NCBI RefSeq assembly: GCF_001645125.1
Contig: NZ_LXKA01000121.1
Location: 62,001 to 126,000 of the forward strand
Reading direction: 5' to 3'
DNA from: Paraburkholderia ginsengiterrae
GTDB lineage: Bacteria; Pseudomonadota; Gammaproteobacteria; Burkholderiales; Burkholderiaceae
Length of the DNA stretch: 64,000 bases
Positions 1 to 9,127 of the stretch are shown one piece after another. The position numbers were made by a program, and so were the translations under genes. Numbering within the stretch: position 1 is the first letter of the stretch; each line of letters opens with the position of its first letter. The notes under the pieces were generated by a model. That model was not told the DNA's origin, did no database searches, and saw only the letters and a program-made list of their open reading frames with translations.

Positions 1-748
1 CAAGCTTGACCAGCTCCGCATGCGGCACACAGTCGGCAATCGTGTCGATCTGCGCCATCGTTCCGTAGTTATCGTCATGGCCTTGCACCGCGAGCAACGG
101 CACGCGAATGGGCGCCAGTTCCGAGGTAATGGTCCAATCCCGGAATGCGGGATTCAGCCAGATGTCGTTCCAGCCGTAAAACGCGGAATCGACATCGGCG
201 TGATAGCGGCCGAGCTTGGCGCGCAGATCAGTGGTTTCGTAAAGTTGTTTGGTCTGCGCGATGCTTTCCACCGAAATATCTTCGACGAACACATGCGGGG
301 CAATCGCCACCGCGCCGGCCAATGCATCGGGATGGAGCGCGGCGTAGAGCAACGTGATCGAGCCGCCGTCGCTATGGCCGATCAGCCACATGCTCCGGCG
401 TTCGGGCAGGTCGATGTCGAGCGCGTCGAGCAAGGCGGGCAGAATATCGCGCGCCTGGGCCGTCATGAAATCGACAGGCCATTTCACATCATGCGGGCGC
501 GGTGTCGAAAGCCCATAGCCGGGCCGCGAATAGACGAGTCCGCGCATGCCGAGCCGCTCGCATAACGCTTGCGGCCAGTCGCGCCACATCGAAATCGAGC
601 CGAGCCCTTCATGCAGGAAGACGGCGATTGGTGCGTCGCAGGCCGTTTCGTTCACCCAACGATATTCGATGCGCAACGGCCCGTGGGACGCCGTAGCGGG
701 CAGTTCAGCGAACTCGCTGGCGGAAGTGGCGGCGGCGGGGTTCTGCAT
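1..748 (-). CDS. alpha/beta hydrolase of the box cluster (partial, 3' end outside window)
   Basis: The reading frame stays open to base 1, so the C-terminus is missing; about 249 residues are visible. An N-terminal HEGLGS segment (oxyanion-hole region) and the nucleophile elbow IGHSDGGS mark the alpha/beta hydrolase fold. It starts at ATG 748, only 8 bp after the benzoate-CoA ligase stop and on the same strand, so it is probably the last visible gene of the DUF4863-boxD-bclA operon. Hydrolases of this kind are common in box clusters, where a thioesterase or lactonase-like role has been suggested. The substrate cannot be read from the sequence. Confidence 0.85.
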   Translation of the reverse strand, partial: MQNPAAATSASEFAELPATASHGPLRIEYRWVNETACDAPIAVFLHEGLGSISMWRDWPQALCERLGMRGLVYSRPGYGLSTPRPHDVKWPVDFMTAQARDILPALLDALDIDLPERRSMWLIGHSDGGSITLLYAALHPDALAGAVAIAPHVFVEDISVESIAQTKQLYETTDLRAKLGRYHADVDSAFYGWNDIWLNPAFRDWTITSELAPIRVPLLAVQGHDDNYGTMAQIDTIADCVPHAELVKL

Positions 749-756
749 GAATCACC

Positions 757-2349
757 TTATGACTGTTCGCGCAATTTGAAGCGTTGGATCTTACCGGTAG
801 CGGTTTTCGGCAGATCGTCGACGAACACGATATCGCGTGGATACTTGTGCGGCGCGAGCCGGTCCTTGACGAAGGCTTTCAACTCTTCAGCGAGTATCTC
901 AGACGCGGCGAATTCCTGCTTCAACACGACGAATGCGCGCGTTTTGACGAGGCCGCCGTGATCGACGCCGACCACCGCCGCTTCGAGCACCGCGTTGTGC
1001 TGCACCAGGACCATTTCCACTTCGACGGGCGAGACATACTGGCCGCTCACTTTCAGCATGTCGTCGCTGCGTCCGGCATACACATAGCAGCCGTTCGGCA
1101 ACCGGCAGTACTTGTCGCCGCTGCGAATCCATTCGCCCAGGAAGGTGGCGCGCGACTTCTCCCGATTGTTCCAGTACATCACGGCCGCGCTTGGCCCCTT
1201 GATATACAGATCGCCGACGTCGCCATCGGGCACCGCGTGGCCGGCGTCGTCACGCAATTCGACTTCGTAGCCCGGCACCGGCCGGCCCGTGGTGCCGTAT
1301 TCGACGGCGCCCACGCGATTGGACAGAAAGATGTGCAGCATTTCAGTCGAACCTATGCCGTCAAGAATCTCGCAGCCGAAGTGCGCGGTGAACCGCTCGC
1401 CGATTTCACGTGGCAATGCTTCGCCGGCCGACGTGCACACGCGCATCGCGACATCGGCGCGCGCGGGCAGATTGGGCGACACCAGCATGTTCGCATAGAG
1501 CGTCGGCACGCCGTAGAACACCGTCGGCCGATGCTTCACGAGGCGCGCAAAAATCGCGTCGGCGGTAGGGCGCTCGGCCATCAGAATCGCGGTTGCGCCG
1601 ACCGAGAGCGGGAACGTCAGACCGTTGCCGAGACCGTAGGCAAAGAACAGCTTCGCGGCCGAGAACACCACATCGCTCTCGACGATCCCGAGTATCGGCT
1701 TCGCGTACAACTCCGCGGTCCAGTACAGGTTAGCGTGCGTGTGGACCGTGCCCTTCGGCTTGCCGGTCGAGCCGGACGAATACAGCCAGAAGGCGATATC
1801 GTCGCATCCGGTCGAGGCGGATTTGACGGCGGGTGCGGCGGCCTCGATCAGTGCTTCGAACACGGGCACAGTGCGCGGGTCGCCTTCGCACGGCTGCGAG
1901 ACGATCAACTGGCAACCGTCATGTTCGGCGGAATCCAACGCTTGCGTCACGTTCGGCAGCAGCGCGCCCGAAGCGATTACCGCACGCGCGTGACTGTGGG
2001 TGAGCATGTACACGTAGTCTGCGGAGGTGAGCAGCGTGTTCGCGACCACCGGCACCACACCCGCATACAGCGCGCCGAGAAAGGCGACTGGCAGCGCGAT
2101 GCTGTCGAGCATCACGAGCAGGATGCGCTCCTCGGGATGCACGCCGAGCGTGCGCAGCGCGCTCGCGAAGCGCCGCGCGCGTTCTTCGAGTTCGCCATAG
2201 GTCGTGGCGCCGTTGTCGTCGATATAGGCGGTCTTGCCGGCGCGCGTTGCGTTCAGTCGGAACAGGTGTGCCGCGAAATTGAACTGCGCGGGTGGCGCTT
2301 CGGCTGTCACCGCGGGCTGGCTCGCAGCCGTTTCCAGCGTGGCTTCCAT
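757..2349 (-). CDS. bclA: benzoate-CoA ligase
   Basis: This ATP-dependent ligase makes benzoyl-CoA from benzoate and CoA, the entry step of the box pathway. The 530-residue protein has the acyl-adenylate phosphate-binding loop YSSGSTGKPKG at about residues 190-200, the GSTEMLH adenylation motif, and the C-terminal catalytic lysine in TATGKIQ (about K520). Length and sequence fit the Burkholderia benzoate-CoA ligase group rather than long-chain acyl-CoA ligases. The start at 2349 has GGAGGAGA just upstream. It follows boxD by about 100 bp and precedes the hydrolase by 8 bp. Closely related aryl-CoA ligases cannot be excluded from sequence, but the box context makes benzoate the obvious substrate. 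Confidence 0.95.
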   Translation of the reverse strand: MEATLETAASQPAVTAEAPPAQFNFAAHLFRLNATRAGKTAYIDDNGATTYGELEERARRFASALRTLGVHPEERILLVMLDSIALPVAFLGALYAGVVPVVANTLLTSADYVYMLTHSHARAVIASGALLPNVTQALDSAEHDGCQLIVSQPCEGDPRTVPVFEALIEAAAPAVKSASTGCDDIAFWLYSSGSTGKPKGTVHTHANLYWTAELYAKPILGIVESDVVFSAAKLFFAYGLGNGLTFPLSVGATAILMAERPTADAIFARLVKHRPTVFYGVPTLYANMLVSPNLPARADVAMRVCTSAGEALPREIGERFTAHFGCEILDGIGSTEMLHIFLSNRVGAVEYGTTGRPVPGYEVELRDDAGHAVPDGDVGDLYIKGPSAAVMYWNNREKSRATFLGEWIRSGDKYCRLPNGCYVYAGRSDDMLKVSGQYVSPVEVEMVLVQHNAVLEAAVVGVDHGGLVKTRAFVVLKQEFAASEILAEELKAFVKDRLAPHKYPRDIVFVDDLPKTATGKIQRFKLREQS

Positions 2350-2450
2350 GTGTCTCCTCCATCGGGTGTGCGCGGGCCGGCTGTTTTGCGCTCGTGATCC
2401 GCTCGATGCTCGGGTGCTTGCTTATGTTTTCGTTGCTCGTGTGGCGTTTG

Positions 2451-4046
2451 CTAGGCAGTGGGCAAATGGGTCGCGGGTATCAGCGCCTCGATAGCGGCGC
2501 CCGCCGCCTGAATGGCCGAGCGTCGATGATAGAAACCCAGCGCGCGCAGGCCGCCGAGTTCTTCGCCGCCGCCGGCGCGGCCCGGTCCGCCATGCAGGGA
2601 CATCGGCATCACGTTGCCGTGGCCGGTTTGACTCTGCTGGACCGAAGGCGAGATGGCGTGCACGCGGCCGTGCGTATCGGCGAGTTCCAGCGCAAGCCGG
2701 CCGAGATGCGCTTCATCGTTCGAATAGATCGAGGCGACGAGCGATCCCTGGCCGCGCCGCGCAAGGGCGACTGCGTGTGCTTCGGGCAATGCATCGGCAG
2801 CGGTGGCGACGCGATAGGGCGCCACGCTCGCTACCGGACCGAACACTTCGACATCGTGCAGGAGCGTCGCGTTATCCGGATCGTTGACCACAAACAGATG
2901 TGGCGCGACGCAAGCCGCGATGTTCGAGTCCGCATCGACGAGCGGTACCGACGAGCCGTCGTACGCGAGCACCGCTTCCTCGCGCAACGTGGCAATACCG
3001 GCCAGCACGTTGTCGTATTGCTCGCGGCTCACGAGCGAACCCATGCGCACGGTGTCGTTGCGCGGATTGCCGACGGGGACCTTCGCGAGCTTTGCCTTGA
3101 GCGCGTCGAGCACGGCTTCGAGCATGGCCTCCGGCACGAACGCGCGGCGGATCGCCGTGCACTTCTGGCCGGATTTCACGGTCATTTCCCGCACCACCTC
3201 CTTGATGAACAGATCGAAGGCGGGTGTGTCGGGTGCCGCGTCGGCGCAGAGGATCGCGCTGTTCAGACTGTCGGCTTCGACATTCAGGCGCGCGCCGCGC
3301 TGCACGAAGGCGGGGTGCGCGCGCAAAGTGGCGGCGGTGTCGGCGGAGCCCGTGAACGACACCACGTCGTAGGCCTGAATCTGATCGAGCAGGCCCGCGG
3401 AGCTGCCGCACATCACCGACAGCGCGCCGACCGGCAGAATGCCGGCATCGACTACATCGGCGACCATGCGCTGGGTGAGCCAGGCGGTCGCCGTGGCGGG
3501 CTTGACGATCACCGGCACGCCTGAAAGCAGGGCGGGCGCGGCCTTTTCCCACAAGCCCCACGACGGGAAATTGAACGCATTGATGAAGAGCGCGACGCCG
3601 CGTGTCGGGGTGAGCACGTGCTGCACGTTGAACGTTTGGTCCTTGCTCAACGACACGGCGTTTCCGTCACGCAGCGCGTGCACGTCACCCAGCGACGTAC
3701 CGAGCTTCGCGTAGTACGACAGCGTGAAAATGCCGCCGTCGATATCGACCGCGGAATCGTTGCGGGTGGTGCCCGAGTTCGCGGTGGCGATCGCGTAGTA
3801 GTCCTCGCGTTTCGCTTGCAGCAGCTTGACGACGTCGGCGAGGCGGGCGGCGCGCGGCGCATAGGTCAACGCGCGCCACGAAGCGGCGCCCTGTTCGCGG
3901 GCAAAACTGAACGCCTGCGGAAGATCGAGGCCCTCGCTCGACACGCGTACGAGCGCCTCGCCCGTCACCGGGTCGGTGAGCGTCACACCCGCACCGGTGC
4001 CGGCGATCCACTGGCCGCCCACATAGTTCTTCAATAGTTCGGTCAT
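2451..4046 (-). CDS. boxD: 3,4-dehydroadipyl-CoA semialdehyde dehydrogenase
   Basis: BoxD oxidises the ring-opened semialdehyde made by BoxC to 3,4-dehydroadipyl-CoA, using NADP+. The 531-residue aldehyde dehydrogenase has oxyanion Asn157 (NAFNFPSWG), general-base Glu257 (NVEADSLN) and nucleophile Cys296 (KSGQKCTAIRR). These positions match those I recall for the structurally studied BoxD of B. xenovorans. The ATG at 4046 gives the canonical N-terminus MTELLKNYVGG. It starts 8 bp after the DUF4863 stop, which supports co-transcription from the 4.65-kb promoter. Confidence 0.95.
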   Translation of the reverse strand: MTELLKNYVGGQWIAGTGAGVTLTDPVTGEALVRVSSEGLDLPQAFSFAREQGAASWRALTYAPRAARLADVVKLLQAKREDYYAIATANSGTTRNDSAVDIDGGIFTLSYYAKLGTSLGDVHALRDGNAVSLSKDQTFNVQHVLTPTRGVALFINAFNFPSWGLWEKAAPALLSGVPVIVKPATATAWLTQRMVADVVDAGILPVGALSVMCGSSAGLLDQIQAYDVVSFTGSADTAATLRAHPAFVQRGARLNVEADSLNSAILCADAAPDTPAFDLFIKEVVREMTVKSGQKCTAIRRAFVPEAMLEAVLDALKAKLAKVPVGNPRNDTVRMGSLVSREQYDNVLAGIATLREEAVLAYDGSSVPLVDADSNIAACVAPHLFVVNDPDNATLLHDVEVFGPVASVAPYRVATAADALPEAHAVALARRGQGSLVASIYSNDEAHLGRLALELADTHGRVHAISPSVQQSQTGHGNVMPMSLHGGPGRAGGGEELGGLRALGFYHRRSAIQAAGAAIEALIPATHLPTA

Positions 4047-4054
4047 GGCGGATC

Positions 4055-4522
4055 TCAGGCAGGGGTGAATTCGATTGCGCCTTGCGGCAGCAGATAAAGG
4101 ACCAGGGCTTGGCCGTTCGCCACTGTCGGACGATGCGCGGAGCCGGGGCCGTACACGCACCAACCGGCCGGGTGGCCGTCGAACGTGGCGCCTTCGGTGA
4201 GCGGCATGATCAGATCGATCTCGCCGTGCGGATGAACGTGATGCGGGCCCGCAATATCTTTCATATCGACCACGTCGACGGAAAAGCCGTGGGTCTCGGG
4301 CAAGGCCTTGAAGATCCGGCCGTAGCGAATGCCGCCGCCTTCGCGGTTGCACAGCCACCCTTCGGCCACGCCGGTCCGGCATGCGTCGGCGAGATCGCGG
4401 AAAGTGTCGCCGCCGGCCGGATACGTGTCGTTCAGCCAGGACGCGAGCGTGCCGTCGAGCGGCCGGCCGGCGAGTTGGGCGGTGACACCGGCAATCAGAC
4501 GCTGGAATTCATGTGGGGACAT
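4055..4522 (-). CDS. DUF4863 family protein
   Basis: This 155-residue protein is the first gene of the leftward box operon. It has a cupin-like stretch HHVHPHGEIDLIMPL with clustered histidines that could bind a metal. The family includes proteins annotated as 4-hydroxylaminobenzoate lyase, but nothing here shows that activity, and its constant place in box operons suggests a helper role in benzoyl-CoA metabolism. I chose ATG 4522 because GGAGG lies 5 nt upstream; a longer frame to 4588 lacks such a site and would run into the promoter region. Confidence 0.85.
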   Translation of the reverse strand: MSPHEFQRLIAGVTAQLAGRPLDGTLASWLNDTYPAGGDTFRDLADACRTGVAEGWLCNREGGGIRYGRIFKALPETHGFSVDVVDMKDIAGPHHVHPHGEIDLIMPLTEGATFDGHPAGWCVYGPGSAHRPTVANGQALVLYLLPQGAIEFTPA

Positions 4523-4646
4523 GCAAACCTCCAGATCGGCGCGTTGGCAGGCCACAGGCACCTTAGTGCATGCGCGTTGTCGCGCCATCTCCGTGACGCC
4601 GCCGGAAAATCTCGACAGCGTTTGTTATTGGATCAATATTTGGCGA

Positions 4647-4675
4647 AAATTAACTGTTCACCAAGCTTGTGTCAA
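4647..4675 (-). promoter_or_regulatory. sigma-70 promoter of DUF4863-boxD-bclA operon
   Basis: On the minus strand a perfect -35 TTGACA (4675-4670) is followed after 17 nt by TAATTT (4652-4647). The -35 box directly abuts the proposed BoxR site at 4676-4687. Confidence 0.6.
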
Positions 4676-4685
4676 GCACTATAGT
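4657..4685 (+). promoter_or_regulatory. sigma-70 promoter of boxR
   Basis: TTCACC (4657-4662), 17-nt spacer, TATAGT (4680-4685), about 30 bp before the boxR ATG. It overlaps the divergent promoter, and its -10 lies inside the proposed BoxR site. Confidence 0.55.
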
Positions 4686-4687
4686 AC
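4676..4687. promoter_or_regulatory. candidate BoxR operator 1
   Basis: GCACTATAGTAC matches the motif GCACTAWWGTNC found twice more at 5711 and 5742. It covers the boxR -10 and touches the -35 of the leftward operon, so one bound repressor could close both. A half copy GCACT lies at 4695-4699. Confidence 0.5.
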
Positions 4688-4715
4688 ATCTATCGCACTC
4701 ATGAGGCGGTAAAAC

Positions 4716-5675
4716 ATGAACCAAAATTACTCTCCCGCGCCGCTGGACGATTCCGCCGACGAAGACCCAAGCCGCGCCGAGCGGACCGAGCGCGATCCGT
4801 TTCTGACGGCCATGGGCGAGCGCGTGCGGCTGCTGCGCGCGCGCCGCGGCAAGACCCGCAAGACGCTGGCGACCGAAACCGGCCTGTCGGAGCGGCATCT
4901 GGCGAATCTGGAATCCGGCGTGGGCAATGCGTCGGTGCTGGTGCTGCGGCAGATCGCGACCACCTTGAACTGTTCGCTGGCCGAGGTGATCGGCGACGAA
5001 ACTACGGCGTCCGCCGAATGGCTGCTGATCCGCGAACTGCTGCAAGGCCGCGATCAGGCGGCCTTGCAGCGTGCCCGCATGACGCTTGCCGAGATGTTCG
5101 CGCAGGCGCCGCGCGATCCGCATCGCAAGGATCGGATCGCGCTGATCGGCCTGCGCGGCGCCGGCAAGTCGACCCTCGGGCGCATGCTGGCGCAGGAGCG
5201 CAAGGTGCCGTTCGTCGAATTGACGCGCGTGATCGAGCAATTGGCCGGCTGTCCGCCGTCCGAGATTCATTCGCTGTATGGCGCGGCCGCGTACCGCCGC
5301 TATGAGCACCGCGCGCTTGAAGCGGTGATTCAGGAGCATGAGCGCGCCGTGATCGCGTCGCCGGGCGGGCTGGTATCGGAGTCGGGCACGTTCAACGCGC
5401 TGCTGTCGCACTGCTATACGGTGTGGTTGCAGGCCACGCCCGAGGAACACATGCGTCGCGTGATCGCGCAAGGCGACTTGCGGCCAATGTCGGGCAACAA
5501 GGAAGCAATGGACGACCTGAAGCGCATCCTCGCGGGGCGCGGCGAGCTGTACGGCCGCGCGGATATGACCTTCGACACCAGCGAAAAAACGCTCGCCGAC
5601 GCCTACCTGCAACTGCGCGACCGCCTTGCCGCAAGGCTGGCAGCCGAATCGCCGGAAGACACGCAGGTGAACTGA
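4716..5675 (+). CDS. boxR: BoxR/BzdR-type regulator (XRE helix-turn-helix fused to shikimate kinase-like domain)
   Basis: This 319-residue transcription factor controls box genes and is thought to respond to benzoyl-CoA. Residues about 30-95 form an XRE-type helix-turn-helix (ERVRLLRARRGKTRKTLATE, then GLSERHLANLESGVGN). Residues about 140-310 resemble shikimate kinase, with a P-loop GLRGAGKS at 145-152. This two-domain layout is diagnostic of BzdR and BoxR of Azoarcus and Burkholderia. It lies between the two box arms, diverging from boxD-bclA and reading toward boxC. GAGG sits upstream of the ATG. Autoregulation is likely because operator 1 overlaps its -10. Confidence 0.93.
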   Translation: MNQNYSPAPLDDSADEDPSRAERTERDPFLTAMGERVRLLRARRGKTRKTLATETGLSERHLANLESGVGNASVLVLRQIATTLNCSLAEVIGDETTASAEWLLIRELLQGRDQAALQRARMTLAEMFAQAPRDPHRKDRIALIGLRGAGKSTLGRMLAQERKVPFVELTRVIEQLAGCPPSEIHSLYGAAAYRRYEHRALEAVIQEHERAVIASPGGLVSESGTFNALLSHCYTVWLQATPEEHMRRVIAQGDLRPMSGNKEAMDDLKRILAGRGELYGRADMTFDTSEKTLADAYLQLRDRLAARLAAESPEDTQVN

Positions 5676-5710
5676 CCGGCGTTGCGAGGTGAGGGTTTAC
5701 ACGCAAACAT

Positions 5711-5722
5711 GCACTAAAGTGC
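5711..5722. promoter_or_regulatory. candidate BoxR operator 2
   Basis: GCACTAAAGTGC is an inverted repeat (GCACT-AA-AGTGC) directly upstream of the boxC -35. It is the most symmetric of the three copies of GCACTAWWGTNC. Confidence 0.5.
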
Positions 5723-5751
5723 TTTACATGGGTTTGACGATGCACTATTGT
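5723..5751 (+). promoter_or_regulatory. sigma-70 promoter of boxCBA
   Basis: TTTACA (5723-5728), 17-nt spacer, TATTGT (5746-5751), about 95 bp before the boxC start. Candidate operators flank the -35 and cover the -10. Confidence 0.6.
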
Positions 5752-5753
5752 TC
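5742..5753. promoter_or_regulatory. candidate BoxR operator 3
   Basis: GCACTATTGTTC covers the -10 of the boxC promoter and lies 31 bp, about three helical turns, from operator 2. A further TGCAC is at 5766-5770. Confidence 0.5.
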
Positions 5754-5846
5754 AAAAAACAGATTTGCACCGTCCATTCGCAATTTCTTTGCTTTGGATC
5801 GGAGTAAGGGCAAAGCGCCAACTCCGATCGACACAGGAGACGCCCC

Positions 5847-7517
5847 ATGTCCACAGCAGAAACCGCCGTCGCGCCGGTCGACTACCGCACCGATCCTTCG
5901 CAGTACAAGCACTGGAAACTGAGCTTCAACGGCCCCGTTGCGACGCTCGGCATTGATATCGCCGAAGACGCCGGCATTCGCGACGGCTACAAGCTGAAGC
6001 TGAATTCATACGACCTCGGCGTCGATATCGAACTGCACGACGCGATACAGCGCATCCGCTTCGAGCATCCGGAAGTCAAGACCGTGGTGCTGACCAGCCT
6101 GAAAGATCGCGTGTTCTGCTCGGGCGCCAATATTTTCATGCTGGGTCTGTCGACCCACGCGTGGAAAGTCAACTTCTGCAAGTTCACCAACGAAACCCGC
6201 AACGGCCTGGAAGACTCCTCGCGCCATTCGGGCCTGAAGTTTCTCGCCGCCGTGAATGGCGCCTGTGCGGGTGGCGGCTACGAGCTCGCGCTCGCTTGCG
6301 ACGAGATCTATCTGGTGGACGACCGCTCGTCGTCGGTCTCGCTGCCGGAAGTGCCGCTGCTGGGCGTGCTGCCTGGCACGGGCGGACTGACACGCGTGAC
6401 GGACAAGCGCAAGGTGCGCCACGATCGCGCCGACATTTTCTGCACGATCGTGGAAGGCGTGCGTGGCGAGCGCGCGAAAGCATGGCGCCTCGTGGATGAG
6501 GTCGTGAAGCCGAATCAGTTTAATCAGACCATCCAGGCGCGCGCGCTCGAACTGGCCGCGCAGAGCGATCGCCCTGCGGACGCCCAAGGCGTCATGCTCA
6601 CGCGTATCGAACGCACGGACCGCGAAGACGGCCTGACTTACGCCACACTCGACGTTACGATCGATCGCGCCAAACGTATCGCCACGTTCACCGCCAAAGC
6701 CCCGCAAACCGATCAGCCCACCGAGATCGATGCGATCGTCGCCGCCGGTGCGAAGTGGTGGCCGCTGCAATTCGCCCGCGAACTCGACGACGCGATCCTG
6801 TGCATGCGTACCAACGAACTCGCCGTCGGCACGTGGGTGTTCCGCACCGAAGGCGACGCCCGCAAGCTGCTCGCCGCGGATGCCACGTTGATGCAGCATC
6901 GCGACCACTGGTTCGTGCGCGAGACCATCGGTCTGCTGCGCCGCACGCTGGCGCGTATCGACGTCTCGTCGCGGTCGATCTTCGCGCTGATCGAGCCGGG
7001 TTCGTGTTTCGCCGGCACATTCGCGGAATTCGCGTTCGCGGCGGACCGTACGTATATGGCCGCGCTGCCGAGCAATGAGGAAGAGGAACCGGCCATCACG
7101 CTTTCCGAAGTCAACTTCGGCTTGTATCCGATGGTCACGCATCAGTCGCGCCTCGCTCGCCGTTTTTATGAGGAAACCGAACCGCTCGACGCCGTGCGCG
7201 CGCTGATCGGTCAGCCGGTCAAGCCGGTCGAAGCCGAACGCCTCGGTCTCGTGACCGCGTCGCCCGACGATATCGATTGGGCCGACGAAATCCGCATCGC
7301 GCTCGAAGAGCGTGCGGCGATGTCGCCCGATGCCTTGACCGGACTCGAAGCGAATCTGCGCTTCAACGGTCCTGAAACGATGGAGACGCGCATCTTCGGC
7401 CGTCTCACCGCATGGCAGAACTGGATTTTCAACCGGCCGAACGCAGTGGGCGAGAAGGGCGCGCTCAAGGTGTACGGCAAGGGCAGCAAGGCGCAATTCG
7501 ATGTCTCGCGCGTTTGA
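5847..7517 (+). CDS. boxC: benzoyl-CoA-dihydrodiol lyase / 2,3-epoxybenzoyl-CoA dihydrolase
   Basis: BoxC hydrolytically opens the ring of 2,3-epoxybenzoyl-CoA, giving 3,4-dehydroadipyl-CoA semialdehyde and formate. The 556-residue protein is a long member of the enoyl-CoA hydratase (crotonase) superfamily. The CoA and oxyanion elements SGANIFMLGLS and GACAGGGYELALACD lie in the first half, and a second degenerate crotonase-like domain fills the C-terminus. The length is typical of BoxC. AGGAG precedes the ATG. It is the first gene of boxC-boxB-boxA, with 129 bp before boxB. Confidence 0.96.
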   Translation: MSTAETAVAPVDYRTDPSQYKHWKLSFNGPVATLGIDIAEDAGIRDGYKLKLNSYDLGVDIELHDAIQRIRFEHPEVKTVVLTSLKDRVFCSGANIFMLGLSTHAWKVNFCKFTNETRNGLEDSSRHSGLKFLAAVNGACAGGGYELALACDEIYLVDDRSSSVSLPEVPLLGVLPGTGGLTRVTDKRKVRHDRADIFCTIVEGVRGERAKAWRLVDEVVKPNQFNQTIQARALELAAQSDRPADAQGVMLTRIERTDREDGLTYATLDVTIDRAKRIATFTAKAPQTDQPTEIDAIVAAGAKWWPLQFARELDDAILCMRTNELAVGTWVFRTEGDARKLLAADATLMQHRDHWFVRETIGLLRRTLARIDVSSRSIFALIEPGSCFAGTFAEFAFAADRTYMAALPSNEEEEPAITLSEVNFGLYPMVTHQSRLARRFYEETEPLDAVRALIGQPVKPVEAERLGLVTASPDDIDWADEIRIALEERAAMSPDALTGLEANLRFNGPETMETRIFGRLTAWQNWIFNRPNAVGEKGALKVYGKGSKAQFDVSRV

Positions 7518-7646
7518 CGCGTGCTCGATGCGCGTTTGATGCGCGTCTGAACGCCATACACGCAACGAGCGCGGAATAAGCGACGCCACCTGTCCGATAC
7601 GCGCCTCTCACCGTCAGCACTGCAGCTTCCGAACAAGGAACCGACC

Positions 7647-9074
7647 ATGTCTACGATCAACTACAGCGAAAAAATTCCGAACAACGTCAACCTCGCCGAC
7701 GACCGGGCACTGCAGCGCGCGCTCGAGCAATGGCAGCCGAATTTTCTGTCGTGGTGGGGCGACATGGGCCCGGAAGGCTCACACGGATACGACGTCTATC
7801 TGCGTACGGCAGTGAGCGTCGACGCGGGCGGGTGGGCGCACTTCGATCACGTGAAGATGCCGGACTACCGCTGGGGCATTTTCCTCACGCCTGGTGAGCA
7901 GGACCGCAAGATCCACTTCGGCGAACACAAGGGCGAGGCGGCATGGCAGGACGTGCCCGGCGAGCATCGCGCGAATCTGCGCCGCATTATCGTGACACAA
8001 GGCGACACGGAGCCGGCCTCGGTCGAGCAGCAGCGCCACCTCGGTTTAACGGCGCCTTCCATGTACGATCTGCGCAACCTGTTCCAGGTCAATGTGGAAG
8101 AAGGCCGCCACCTGTGGGCGATGGTCTATCTGCTGCATCGCTACTTTGGCCGCGACGGACGTGAGGAAGCCGAAGCATTGCTCGGCCGCCGTTCGGGCGA
8201 CGAAGACAACCCCCGCATTCTCGGCGCGTTCAACGAGAAGACACCGGACTGGCTCGCGTTCTTCATGTTCACGTACTTCACGGATCGCGACGGAAAATTC
8301 CAGTTGTCGGCACTTGCCGAGTCGGGTTTCGATCCGCTCGCGCGCACGACGAAGTTCATGCTGACGGAAGAAGCGCATCATATGTTCGTCGGCGAATCGG
8401 GTGTCTCGCGGGTGATCCAGCGCACCGCGCAGGTCATGAACGAACTGGGCACGGACGACGTCGCGAAGCTCCGCGCGGCCGGCGTGATCGACCTGCCGAC
8501 CATCCAGCGTTATCTGAACTTCCATTACTCGGTCACGATCGACCTGTTCGGCGCGGATCATTCGTCCAACGCGGCCACGTTCTACAGCTCGGGTCTGAAG
8601 GGCCGCTATGAAGAAGGCAAGCGCGACGACGACCATCAGCTGAACGGCCAGAGCTACAAGCTGCTCGACGTGCAGGACGGCAAACTGGTCGAGCGCGAAG
8701 TGCCGATGCTCAACGCGATGAACGAAGTGCTGCGCGATGACTACATCAAGGATTCCGTGGCGGGCGTGGGGCGCTGGAACAAGGTGCTCGAAAAGGCCGG
8801 CATCGATTTCCGCATGACGGTGCCGCACAAGGCGTTCAACCGCCAGATCGGCACGTTTGCGGGTACCCGCGTGTCGCCTGACGGCCGCGTGGTCAGCGAA
8901 ACCGAATGGGCTGCCAACGAAGCGAAGTGGCTCGCCACGCCGGAAGATCGCGCGTATGTGGCCTCGCTGATGGGCCGTGTCACGGAAGCCGGCAAGTTCG
9001 CCAACTGGATTTCGCCGCCGGCAATGGGCGTGAACCGCCAGCCGGTCGATTTCGAATACGTGCGCTTTAACTGA
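7647..9074 (+). CDS. boxB: benzoyl-CoA 2,3-epoxidase, di-iron oxygenase subunit
   Basis: BoxB is the class I di-iron oxygenase that epoxidises benzoyl-CoA with electrons from BoxA. The 475-residue protein has two ExxH iron-ligand motifs, EEGRH at 151-155 and EEAHH at 241-245, spaced as in four-helix di-iron enzymes. AAGGA lies upstream of the ATG. It is followed by boxA after 53 bp, matching the obligate oxygenase-reductase pair. Confidence 0.97.
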   Translation: MSTINYSEKIPNNVNLADDRALQRALEQWQPNFLSWWGDMGPEGSHGYDVYLRTAVSVDAGGWAHFDHVKMPDYRWGIFLTPGEQDRKIHFGEHKGEAAWQDVPGEHRANLRRIIVTQGDTEPASVEQQRHLGLTAPSMYDLRNLFQVNVEEGRHLWAMVYLLHRYFGRDGREEAEALLGRRSGDEDNPRILGAFNEKTPDWLAFFMFTYFTDRDGKFQLSALAESGFDPLARTTKFMLTEEAHHMFVGESGVSRVIQRTAQVMNELGTDDVAKLRAAGVIDLPTIQRYLNFHYSVTIDLFGADHSSNAATFYSSGLKGRYEEGKRDDDHQLNGQSYKLLDVQDGKLVEREVPMLNAMNEVLRDDYIKDSVAGVGRWNKVLEKAGIDFRMTVPHKAFNRQIGTFAGTRVSPDGRVVSETEWAANEAKWLATPEDRAYVASLMGRVTEAGKFANWISPPAMGVNRQPVDFEYVRFN

Positions 9075-9127
9075 TCGCACGGGCGGCACGTGGCACGCTT
9101 GCGCAGCAACATCTGGTGGAGGAAGTC

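Noticed and set aside
784-2397. 537-codon frame antisense to bclA
   Set aside because: Composition is shadow-like and the benzoate-CoA ligase fills the same DNA with clear motifs.
9091-9102. TGGCAC followed by TTGC before boxA, like a sigma-54 promoter
   Set aside because: Only 2 nt separate the two elements; sigma-54 needs 5, and the GG-GC spacing is 9 not 10. It lies inside the boxB-boxA spacer of a sigma-70 operon.
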